Of a stretch of DNA of 64,000 bases, positions 25,645 to 33,172 are shown piece by piece. The stretch spans positions 1 through 64,000 of the forward strand of contig JAENWW010000002.1 of the NCBI GenBank assembly GCA_016649875.1. The letters run 5' to 3'. The position numbers and the translations under genes are program-made. Every line of letters begins with the position of its first letter. Positions within the stretch are counted from its first letter, which is position 1. Below the pieces are notes generated by a model. The model ran no database searches and was not told the origin of the DNA. It worked only from the letters and a program-made list of their open reading frames with translations. The stretch is from Coriobacteriia bacterium. Its GTDB lineage: Bacteria > Actinomycetota > Coriobacteriia > WRKU01 > JAENWW01.

Positions 25645-26652
25645 CTATCCTCCAATCGCCGCCATGTCTTTTTGGGTGAAGTTGTGTGCGTCATGATTTT
25701 TGGGCTTCATTTTCAATGCTTCTTGCAAAATCGCACGCACACCTTCGGTATCCTTTCGGCGAAGCGCATCGCGCACGTCGATCTCGGCGTCCGAGAACAG
25801 ACACGGACGCAGCTTACCGTCGGAGGTGAGCCTGAGGCGGTTGCAACTCGCGCAGAAGTGGCGCGACATCGGCGAGATGAACCCGACGGTACCTTGCGCT
25901 CCCTCGAACCTATAATAAGACGCCGGTCCGACACCGATGGGACCTTGACCTTCTTCAAGCGGGATGAGCGCGCCCATCCCGTGCTCTTCGGCGGTTGAGG
26001 AGATTTGCTTGAAAATCTCCTCGCTACTGACGGCCTCCTCGGCGGCCCAGCCCTGCCCGTCGACGCCCGACGAATGCCCAATGGGCATGTACTCGATAAA
26101 GCGGATGTGCAGCGGTCGGTCGAACGAGAGTTTTGCGAAACCATACGGATCCTTGATGAAGGGTCGCACGCCTACCGCGTTGAGTTTGATGGGGCTCAGG
26201 CCAGCCTCGAAAGCGGCTTCGATACCCTTGAACACATCTGAAAGTTCCCCACGACGGGTGATGGTTTTGTAGACGTCGGGATCAAGCGTATCGAGCGAGA
26301 TATTGACGCGGTCGAGTCCTGCTTCTTTAAGCTCCTCGGCGTAACGCGGGAGTAGAATTCCGTTGGTGGTCAGCGAAATATCATCGAGTCCGTCGAGCTT
26401 GTGCAGCTCGCGAACGAGGTCGCTAAGGCCCTGACGAACGAGCGGCTCCCCGCCGGTAAGACGAATGTGCGAGATACCCATGGCGACGGCTTCTCGCGCG
26501 AGCGCAAGAAGCTCCTCATAGGTCAGAATCTCATCGTGCGCTTTAGGGATTATGCCGTTTTCCGGCATGCAGTAAATACAGCGCAAATTGCACCGGTCGG
26601 TGACCGATATGCGCAAATAGTTTATCGTGCGTCCGTGGCTATCCTTAATCAT
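25645..26652 (-). CDS. moaA: GTP 3',8-cyclase, radical SAM
   Basis: 335 residues. First step of molybdopterin synthesis. Radical SAM cluster CNLRCIYC, SAM-binding LTGGEPLVR, and the second [4Fe-4S] site in the C-terminal half, CASCNRLRLTSDGKLRPC. The middle region differs from textbook MoaA (KLNAVGVRPFIKDPYGFAKL). It overlaps mobB by 8 bp and abuts moaC. moaD and moaE are not in the window. Confidence 0.94.
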   Translation of the reverse strand: MIKDSHGRTINYLRISVTDRCNLRCIYCMPENGIIPKAHDEILTYEELLALAREAVAMGISHIRLTGGEPLVRQGLSDLVRELHKLDGLDDISLTTNGILLPRYAEELKEAGLDRVNISLDTLDPDVYKTITRRGELSDVFKGIEAAFEAGLSPIKLNAVGVRPFIKDPYGFAKLSFDRPLHIRFIEYMPIGHSSGVDGQGWAAEEAVSSEEIFKQISSTAEEHGMGALIPLEEGQGPIGVGPASYYRFEGAQGTVGFISPMSRHFCASCNRLRLTSDGKLRPCLFSDAEIDVRDALRRKDTEGVRAILQEALKMKPKNHDAHNFTQKDMAAIGG

Positions 26653-27172
26653 TTTTTTGCCTTTCGATGAAGCGGCGCGCCAAAAAATTGCAAAAACCTT
26701 CGCTATCGTTTAAATCATAGACCGGAACCGTGTCCGCGAATTTCCGAGCGAGCGCGGGATTGTTCGTAACGAATGCCTCGACCTCGTCGGGCTCGCATAT
26801 CGGCTCATCGCTGCGTTCTTTGCGGGACAACTCGACTTTGGGCAGGTCCAGTTTTTTAAATCCTTCGGCGAGCAGAATGTCGCAACCGGCCTCCTGCGCC
26901 TGCTTGATGCACTCCTCCATGGTGACTTCGCTCTCAACCTTGCGCACCACGCTGAACTGCATCGGGCTCGACACCATACTGACAACGGCACCCGCACGCG
27001 CATGGCGCCAGGAGTCTTTCTTCTCAGTATCCACATCGGTCGCGTGAGCGTGGTGCTTCACCGTCGCGACACGGTAGCCCCGCTCGGTCAAACAGGCGAT
27101 CACCTTCTCGAGAAATGTCGTTTTTCCCGAGTTGCTCTTGCCGACGAATGTAACTACCGGTGTCCGATTCAT
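26645..27172 (-). CDS. mobB: Molybdopterin-guanine dinucleotide biosynthesis protein B
   Basis: 175 residues. P-loop GKSNSGKTT at 11-19 and the MobB segment VATVKHHAHATDVDTEKKDSW (split here as VATVKHHAH and DTEKKDSW). It is a GTP-binding helper of MobA in making MGD, the cofactor form of formate dehydrogenases. GGAGG stands upstream of the ATG. It lies between the small unknown gene and moaA. Confidence 0.93.
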   Translation of the reverse strand: MNRTPVVTFVGKSNSGKTTFLEKVIACLTERGYRVATVKHHAHATDVDTEKKDSWRHARAGAVVSMVSSPMQFSVVRKVESEVTMEECIKQAQEAGCDILLAEGFKKLDLPKVELSRKERSDEPICEPDEVEAFVTNNPALARKFADTVPVYDLNDSEGFCNFLARRFIERQKND

Positions 27173-27184
27173 GAGTGGCCTCCG

Positions 27185-27412
27185 TTAAAAACAGCCGAGT
27201 CCGCAGTCGTAAACCCTGATGTCCATCTCGTCGATCATCGCACCCACCGATTTCGTGGAAACGCCGTACTTGTGAGCAAGACCGCGCGCGCTCTCGCACT
27301 GAATGCGACCGTCCTCGGTGCTTTCGAGAATATCTTTCTTGAGATCCGCGGCTACTTCCGCGATTTTGCCGGTGGTCAAATCAATCTTCGGCTTGTCTTC
27401 TGAATGTGCCAT
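27185..27412 (-). CDS. Small protein of unknown function in the molybdopterin operon
   Basis: 75 residues starting MAHSEDKPKIDLTTGKIAE after GAAGGAAT, with the ATG overlapping the moeA stop (TAATG). The C-terminal part, ESARGLAHKYGVSTKSVGAM, reads like a small helix-turn-helix. The protein ends in VYDCGLGCF, with two cysteines near the terminus. I do not recognise a named family. Position between moeA and mobB suggests a role in cofactor synthesis, sensing or delivery. Confidence 0.7.
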   Translation of the reverse strand: MAHSEDKPKIDLTTGKIAEVAADLKKDILESTEDGRIQCESARGLAHKYGVSTKSVGAMIDEMDIRVYDCGLGCF

Positions 27413-28707
27413 TATGCAATTCCTTCTTTCATATCGAGACGAATACATGTAACCTCTTGGCCCTTGTGTGCGGGGTCGAGGCCTTCGGGTAACACGATGA
27501 AACAGTTGCCGCGATGCGCCGAGGTGAGCAGCGCTGAGGACTGGCTCCCTTCCACGTGGGCGGCATAGGTTCCGTCCGGCTGCAATTCGACGGTACCGCG
27601 CAGGAAATACCTTCTGCCCTGGCGTTTCTTGACGTCATGAGCGAGAACGGCGGTGCATGTCGGACGCAAGAGCTCGGTTGCTCCTTGCATCTTCAACAGT
27701 GCGGGTCGGACAAACGTCTCGAACCCGACAAACGTTGAAGTCGGATTACCGGGGAGACCGAAAAACGGAATCGCGGGCTTCCCGGTAGTGGGTATCACTC
27801 CGAGCGTTTGAGGCTTTCCGGGACGCATATTGACGGCACTGAACAGCATCTTTCCCAGCTTCTCAAGCACGGGTTTTACATAATCGAAGTCGCCCACCGA
27901 AACGCCGCCGCTGGTGATGATGAAGTCGGCGTCTTGGGCGGCTTCGAGAATTGCTTCTTCCGTTGCCTCGTAGGTGTCTTTGATGAGCGGAAAACGCAGA
28001 GGAATTCCGCCTGCCTCAAGAACCTGAGCGGCCAGAGAGTAGCTGTTTGAATTGCGGATTTTTCCGCGCGCGGGTTTTTCGGCGATTTCGACGAGTTCGG
28101 ATCCGGTTGATAAAATCGCCACGCGGGGACGGCGGTAGACTTTCACCGTGCTGTGTCCCGTGGAAGCGAGAAGGCCGACGGCTGCGGGAGTTACGCGCTC
28201 GCCGCGGTTTAGAACGGTTTCTCCGGCTTTGGCTTCCTCCCCGGCTTTGCGTATATTGTCGCCTTTGCGCGGCGGCACCGGAAACGCGACTTTAGATCCG
28301 ATGAGGCCATCGCCCTCGATGATTTCGGTATCCTCGATTTTTATCACGGCGTCCGCGCCTTCGGGCATTGGCGCTCCAGTCATGATACGCATTGCGGTGC
28401 CTGCGGTAATCGGATGCTCCGGCCAATCGCCGGCGCCGATGTGCTCGGTAATCTTGAGCTGCACGGGAGTTTGAGCACCCGCGAAATCTTTGGTAAGCAC
28501 GGCGAAACCGTCCATCGCCGAGTTATCGAAAGGTGCGATGTCGATGTCGCTCAAAACATCCTGTGCGAGGATGCGCTCCAAAGAGCCGAGCGCGTCGACT
28601 TCTTCGGCATCTAAAACGTCGACGAGAGAGAGCACCTGTTCCCGCGCGTCCTCGACAGCGATTAAGTTTTGCGTTCCGTGTGTCTGTGTCTGTGTCTGTG
28701 TCTGCAT
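27412..28707 (-). CDS. moeA: Molybdopterin molybdenumtransferase MoeA
   Basis: 431 residues from ATG 28707, which follows GAAGG and starts 4 nt after the mobA-fdhD stop. It inserts molybdate (or tungstate) into adenylylated molybdopterin. Typical segments: FDNSAMDGFAV, MTGAPMPEGADAV, ILSTGSELVE, ITSGGVSVGDFDYV, MRPGKPQ and FGLPGNPTS. The first codons contain four CAGACA units giving Q-T repeats, an unusual N-terminus for this family. It is alone as MoeA in the window; whether Mo or W is the natural metal cannot be told. Confidence 0.94.
   Translation of the reverse strand: MQTQTQTQTHGTQNLIAVEDAREQVLSLVDVLDAEEVDALGSLERILAQDVLSDIDIAPFDNSAMDGFAVLTKDFAGAQTPVQLKITEHIGAGDWPEHPITAGTAMRIMTGAPMPEGADAVIKIEDTEIIEGDGLIGSKVAFPVPPRKGDNIRKAGEEAKAGETVLNRGERVTPAAVGLLASTGHSTVKVYRRPRVAILSTGSELVEIAEKPARGKIRNSNSYSLAAQVLEAGGIPLRFPLIKDTYEATEEAILEAAQDADFIITSGGVSVGDFDYVKPVLEKLGKMLFSAVNMRPGKPQTLGVIPTTGKPAIPFFGLPGNPTSTFVGFETFVRPALLKMQGATELLRPTCTAVLAHDVKKRQGRRYFLRGTVELQPDGTYAAHVEGSQSSALLTSAHRGNCFIVLPEGLDPAHKGQEVTCIRLDMKEGIA
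28681..28704 (-). repeat. Hexanucleotide repeat just after the moeA start codon
   Basis: Four exact TGTCTG units (CAGACA on the coding strand), encoding four Gln-Thr pairs. Changes in copy number would not shift the frame but could change N-terminal length and initiation context. Confidence 0.85.
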
Positions 28708-28711
28708 TGTG

Positions 28712-30190
28712 TCAGCCTTCTTCGTTCTCAAATTCTTCCGGTGGTATCAGACGCTCGGGATGAGCGTAGATGACCACTTTTCCGCCGCGAACGTATCCGC
28801 CCAGGGTGATACCGAGAGTCTCGGCGATTTCCGCCGCCAAGTCGGTCGCCGCGCTGCGCGACGCAACAAAGGGAATGCGGCATTTCGCTGCTTTGACAAT
28901 CATTTCGTAAGAAATGCGACCGGTCGAAAGCAGGATTGCGTGCGTCATATCGACGCGCTCGCGCCATGCGTGTCCGAGCAACTTATCGGCTGCGTTGTGT
29001 CTGCCGACGTCTTCGCGTACCGCGAGCAGCTCGTTGTTGACGACGAGACCGCACGAATGACTACCTCCATGCTCGCGGTACTCATCGCTGCGCGCCGACA
29101 TCTCGGCCATCCAGCGATAGAGGTCCGCCGGACCGACATGAATCATCTGCGTGATAGGTTCAAGCCCGCGTGCGTGACCGAGGCTCGAAAACGTGGTGCC
29201 TTTACCGCAGCCGCTCGTTACGTAGCGCGTCTTGTATACGAGGCCATCGGGCACGTCCTCATCGGAAGTGACGTAGACGAAGCCGCGCTTCTTATCAACG
29301 TCGACGCCCTTGAACTTTTCGCGGTCGGTTAAGAGACCCTCGGTGATGAGAAACCCGATGGCCATATCATCGATGTGCGTAACAGTCGCCTGAACCGTCG
29401 CCACCTCGACATCGTTGAGGTAAATGGTGATCGGCGTCTCGGACGGCATCTGGCGTCCGGTCTCCTCCGACATCATGACGCGCACCGGCTGAGGCTTTTC
29501 AGCATAGGGCAGCGATGCGAGCCTCTCGAGCAGTTCCTCGTCCTGTTCGGGAGTGGAAAGGCCCATTTTGTCGGCAAGCTCGCGCGCCTCGGCAAGCTCG
29601 ACTTGCGTGTTGATGTCGAAGAACGACCTGAGGTCCGGGTCGATTTTTTGGATATGCTCAATCGGAATCTCACAGACCCTCAGTTCATCGAACAGCGCAA
29701 TAAGTCGGCGCCTGCCCGAAGCAATCGCTTTGTCGGCGACGGGAGCTACCGTCGCGGTGCGATACAGCGCGCAGAGCGGCTCGGGTCCGTCGGGCCCCGA
29801 TGCGAGGACCACGTCGTAACCGTCGGTGTGGCGGTAGAGTTCCTCCACGACCTGCGGCATAATCCACGGCATATCGGCGGCGCATGCGAGTACCCATTCG
29901 TCTTTTACTTCTGCCAGAGCAGTGGCGAGTCCGCCAAGCGGGCCCTGATAGGCTACGCTGTCTTTGAGCACCGTGAGGTCTTCGGGCAAATACTCCGTCG
30001 GCAAATCTTCGACGCGGTTCGTGACCACGACGACATGATTTGAAAACGCCCCGGCGTTGGCGACCGCGCGCGCAACGAGCGGCAGGCCTCCCAATGGAAT
30101 CTGCGTTTTATCCATGCCCATGCGCATGGAGCGACCGCCCGCCAGGATGACGGTGGTTATCGGAAGCGATATGGTCTCATTTTCAGTCAA
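28712..30190 (-). CDS. MobA - FdhD fusion: Mo-cofactor guanylyltransferase plus formate dehydrogenase sulfurtransferase
   Basis: 492 residues. Residues 1 to about 205 form MobA (VILAGGRSMRMGMDKTQIPL, CAADMPWI), which makes MGD. Residues about 235-492 form FdhD (LITEGLLTDREKF, TSGCGKGTTF, REDVGRHNAADKLLG, STGRISYEMIVKA), which carries sulfur from a cysteine desulfurase to the cofactor of formate dehydrogenase. E. coli FdhD has two loop cysteines (C-x-x-C); here only the first remains (G-C-G-K-G). Start is probably TTG at 30190 with AAAGG 10 nt upstream, since no in-frame ATG precedes the MobA P-loop-like segment. The fusion puts the last two maturation steps in one chain, fitting the nearby fdh operon. 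Confidence 0.9.
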   Translation of the reverse strand: MTENETISLPITTVILAGGRSMRMGMDKTQIPLGGLPLVARAVANAGAFSNHVVVVTNRVEDLPTEYLPEDLTVLKDSVAYQGPLGGLATALAEVKDEWVLACAADMPWIMPQVVEELYRHTDGYDVVLASGPDGPEPLCALYRTATVAPVADKAIASGRRRLIALFDELRVCEIPIEHIQKIDPDLRSFFDINTQVELAEARELADKMGLSTPEQDEELLERLASLPYAEKPQPVRVMMSEETGRQMPSETPITIYLNDVEVATVQATVTHIDDMAIGFLITEGLLTDREKFKGVDVDKKRGFVYVTSDEDVPDGLVYKTRYVTSGCGKGTTFSSLGHARGLEPITQMIHVGPADLYRWMAEMSARSDEYREHGGSHSCGLVVNNELLAVREDVGRHNAADKLLGHAWRERVDMTHAILLSTGRISYEMIVKAAKCRIPFVASRSAATDLAAEIAETLGITLGGYVRGGKVVIYAHPERLIPPEEFENEEG

Positions 30191-30207
30191 GATTTTAACC
30201 TTTGATC

Positions 30208-31320
30208 TTATTTTTTATGTTGCGGGAATTCAAGGTGGTAAAAAGTGAGAATAGTGTGAACGTGAACGCCGGCTTTGAGCCCGAGTCTCTTGCAGTGCTC
30301 TCTCGAAATATGAGATTCAACATTTCCAAGAGGTGTTTGCACCAATACCCGCGCCCGTTCCCCTTGCTCGAAAATGCTCAGGACCGTGCCGTTTGTCGGC
30401 AGCCATCGAGCAACATCGGGGACTTTCTCATCCTCGGCAAGAAGCAAAACATCTTCGGGCGCAACAAAGATGTTGAGCTTACTTCCCCCTTCCATTTTAT
30501 GCTTAAATCCATTTATTTCTTCAGGTGCCAATGTGACAGGTAGATTTTCGCTGCCCAAATGGAGCTCTACCACAGTGCCGTCTGAAGAAATACTCCCCTC
30601 AAATTCAACATGCAACGGAGTCGATAAATTGAGAAATTCGCGCGCCTCCGGGTTTTCCGCCGCCCGATAAAAATGATTGACGTCTACTTCGGAGATAATC
30701 TCACCGTGCGACATGACGGCAAGGGTGTCGGCGACGCTCAGCGCCTCTTTGCGGTCATGCGTAACATAGACCGCGCTCATCTTCTGTGAGCGCAGGATAT
30801 GGGAAAACTCCACGGAGATATGCTCTTTCAGATTCGTGTCGAGAGACGAGAGCGGTTCGTCGAGAAGGAGCACAGCGGGCTTGAGCACCAAAGCGCGCGC
30901 GAACGCGACGCGCTGCTGCTCGCCGCCGGAAAGCTCGTGCACCGAACGATTCTCATACCCTTCGAGTCCTACGAGCGTAAGTGCTTCCTCAACCAGTGGT
31001 CCATATTCCGCGTGGGAGAGATGGCGCAGTTTGAGACCGTATGAGACGTTTTGAATCACCGTTCCCTTGATGAGATACGGGAACTGGAAAACCGCGGCGA
31101 TGTTCTTGCGTGCGACCTGACGCGTAAGCGGGCGTCCATCAAGTTCGACCGACCCTTGCGTCGGGTTTTCGAGTCCGCCCAAAATGGAGAGAAGCATCGT
31201 TTTTCCTGAGCCGGAGGGTCCTAAAATCGCCTTAATTTCTCCCTTTTTCAGCGTGAAAGACGGAATATCAAGCCGGAACGACTTTCTCTGAGCAACGATA
31301 TCGTGAGCTGATAATTTCAT
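30208..31320 (-). CDS. tupC: Tungstate/molybdate ABC transporter ATP-binding protein
   Basis: 370 residues. Walker A GPSGSGKT at about 34-41, signature LSGGEQQRVAFARAL, and Walker B LLLDEPLSSLD. The C-terminal about 130 residues carry a TOBE/Mop-like part of the kind that binds oxyanions. It energises uptake of tungstate or molybdate. One-base overlap with tupB (TAATG). Confidence 0.9.
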   Translation of the reverse strand: MKLSAHDIVAQRKSFRLDIPSFTLKKGEIKAILGPSGSGKTMLLSILGGLENPTQGSVELDGRPLTRQVARKNIAAVFQFPYLIKGTVIQNVSYGLKLRHLSHAEYGPLVEEALTLVGLEGYENRSVHELSGGEQQRVAFARALVLKPAVLLLDEPLSSLDTNLKEHISVEFSHILRSQKMSAVYVTHDRKEALSVADTLAVMSHGEIISEVDVNHFYRAAENPEAREFLNLSTPLHVEFEGSISSDGTVVELHLGSENLPVTLAPEEINGFKHKMEGGSKLNIFVAPEDVLLLAEDEKVPDVARWLPTNGTVLSIFEQGERARVLVQTPLGNVESHISREHCKRLGLKAGVHVHTILTFYHLEFPQHKK

Positions 31321-32051
31321 TAATTTATCGCCTTAGTATGTCGATCGCTGCTTGTCTGGCCGAGCGTCACGAATACATTGACCGCAATGATGATCGCCAG
31401 TAAAACGATGGCGAGCGCCACCGCCTCAGGATAATTGCCCATGCGCGTAAACTGCACAATCGCGGTCGTCATGACGCGCGTTTCTCCCTCAAGATTGCCG
31501 CCGACCATTTGCACGGCGCCGACTTCGGAGATAATCGATCCAAATCCTGCCGCAACCGCGGCAAATAGCACCATTCTGCTTTCTTTCAGTGTGAGAACCG
31601 CCTCTTGAATGCGGCTTGCTCCAAGTGAGCGCACTTGGAGCCTGAGCTGCGCGGGCACGGCGGAAACGCCCGAGGCGACAATTGCGGCTACAATCGGTGC
31701 TGCAATAACAATCTGTGCGATAACCATCGCTGTTTGAGAGTAGAGGAGCCCTAAATCTCCTAAAGGGCCCCTCCGTGATAACAACATTGATATAAACAGG
31801 CCGACCACCGTCGGTGGTAAACCCATACCGGCATTAGCAATAACGAGCGCGGTAGTTCGACTGACAGATCGCCGTGTTCCCAAGTAATAGCCAAACGGGA
31901 TGCCGATCAACAGAGCGATGGACACGGCAAGCGACGAGACCTTAAGCGATGTGAGGACAATCGTCCAGACGTCGATGACTCCCGAGCTCAGCAGACCGAA
32001 TCCGCCCTTGATGGCGTCCGTAAATATTGAGAATTTAGCAAAATCTATCAT
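31320..32051 (-). CDS. tupB: Tungstate/molybdate ABC transporter permease
   Basis: 243 residues from ATG 32051 with about five to six membrane spans and the permease loop EAVLTLKESRMVLFAAV. The long N-terminal extension to 32159 overlaps tupA and has no start support. The ribosome site is weak, so coupling to tupA 14 nt upstream is likely. Confidence 0.88.
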   Translation of the reverse strand: MIDFAKFSIFTDAIKGGFGLLSSGVIDVWTIVLTSLKVSSLAVSIALLIGIPFGYYLGTRRSVSRTTALVIANAGMGLPPTVVGLFISMLLSRRGPLGDLGLLYSQTAMVIAQIVIAAPIVAAIVASGVSAVPAQLRLQVRSLGASRIQEAVLTLKESRMVLFAAVAAGFGSIISEVGAVQMVGGNLEGETRVMTTAIVQFTRMGNYPEAVALAIVLLAIIIAVNVFVTLGQTSSDRHTKAIN

Positions 32052-32065
32052 AACTGTGCAAGCAA

Positions 32066-32935
32066 CTACTTCGCGTTTGGTGTGAACAACGGACTGCCGA
32101 AGTCTGCCGTGCCGAAGTTTTTGATGACCGTCTGCTGGGCTTCTTTTGACAAAATCCAATCATGGAAGGTCTGAGCCGCAGCTTCTTGCTTTGCACCCTT
32201 TACGACGAGAACGCCATACTGGTTAAACAAGTCAGGCGCACCCGCAAAGAGGACCTTGCTTTCGATAGCCTTTTCTTTCTCCATTACCAGATAAGTAGCC
32301 TGATCGGTGAGAGTGTAAGCGCCCAGCTCATCAACCATCTTGAGCGTTTCGCCCATGCCTTGCCCTGACTTCTTATACCAGGAACCGCTTGGGGTGATGC
32401 CCGCAGCCTTCCAAATCTTAAGTTCTTTTTTATTCGTCCCCGAGTCATCGGCACGTGAGACGAACTTCGCTTTCTCGTCGGCGATTTTTTTGAATGCCTC
32501 AGCGGCGGTCTTTGATCCTGCAATCTTTGCGGGATCGTTTGCGGGGCCGACAATCACGAATTGGTTGTACATGACGTCCGCACGTGAATCTGCATAGCCG
32601 TCTTTTACGAACTGCTCTTCATCCGACTTCGCGTGGACGAGCAAGCAGTCTGCATCACCGTCGCGACCCTTTTGGATCGCCTCTCCGGTTCCGATTGCTA
32701 CAACTTGAACCTTGATTGTTGGATTCGCCTTTTCGAAGGCAGGAATCAACACATCGAATAAACCTGAATCTTGCGTGGATGTGGTTGAAGCAAGGACCAT
32801 ATTTACCTGCTTCGGAGTTGGCGCTTTTGTGACCTTCTGAGGCGCCTTTGCTCCGCATCCCGAAAGAACAAACACCGATAGTGCCACCAGTAACGCCGCG
32901 CAAAGAAACTTAACCCTGTTCTTAACCAAACTCAT
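32066..32935 (-). CDS. tupA: Tungstate-binding lipoprotein, TupA type
   Basis: 289 residues. Lipoprotein signal with lipobox VLSGC at about 23-27. The ASTTSTQDSGL segment at about 49-59 contains the T-T-T-S-like oxyanion motif that marks TupA proteins, rather than the ModA type. Further family segment: FVSRADDSGTNKKEL. This suggests tungstate as the main ligand, hence possibly a tungsten formate dehydrogenase. It is the first gene of the minus-strand operon. The 236 bp upstream contain no gene. Confidence 0.92.
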   Translation of the reverse strand: MSLVKNRVKFLCAALLVALSVFVLSGCGAKAPQKVTKAPTPKQVNMVLASTTSTQDSGLFDVLIPAFEKANPTIKVQVVAIGTGEAIQKGRDGDADCLLVHAKSDEEQFVKDGYADSRADVMYNQFVIVGPANDPAKIAGSKTAAEAFKKIADEKAKFVSRADDSGTNKKELKIWKAAGITPSGSWYKKSGQGMGETLKMVDELGAYTLTDQATYLVMEKEKAIESKVLFAGAPDLFNQYGVLVVKGAKQEAAAQTFHDWILSKEAQQTVIKNFGTADFGSPLFTPNAK

Positions 32936-33136
32936 ATTTACTCCTTTTCAAATAATGGAAGGCACACCCGTTTCCAAGAGCACCCTATCGTCTAATAATC
33001 ATGCGCGCATATCTAATGCCGGTTAGAATTACTAGCTCGGAGATTTCATTCAAGTATCGCTTAGTTTTTGCAAATTGCCTATTTTTTTATTTTTGTAGGG
33101 TGGTTTTGTTCCGCAGACGGTTGTTGTTGCGGCAGT

Positions 33137-33159
33137 AAAACCCCGCCTCCTCGGGGGTT
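33137..33159 (-). terminator. Terminator of the pepO operon
   Basis: On the minus strand AACCCC(C)...GGGGTT forms a 6-7 bp stem with a short loop, then TTTTACT. It lies just after the pepO stop codon. Confidence 0.6.
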
Positions 33160-33172
33160 GCACAGCTTCGAC

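Noticed and set aside
32936-33136. Moco/Tuco riboswitch before the tungstate operon
   Set aside because: I could not find the conserved motif or a convincing multi-stem fold by eye; a covariance search would settle it.
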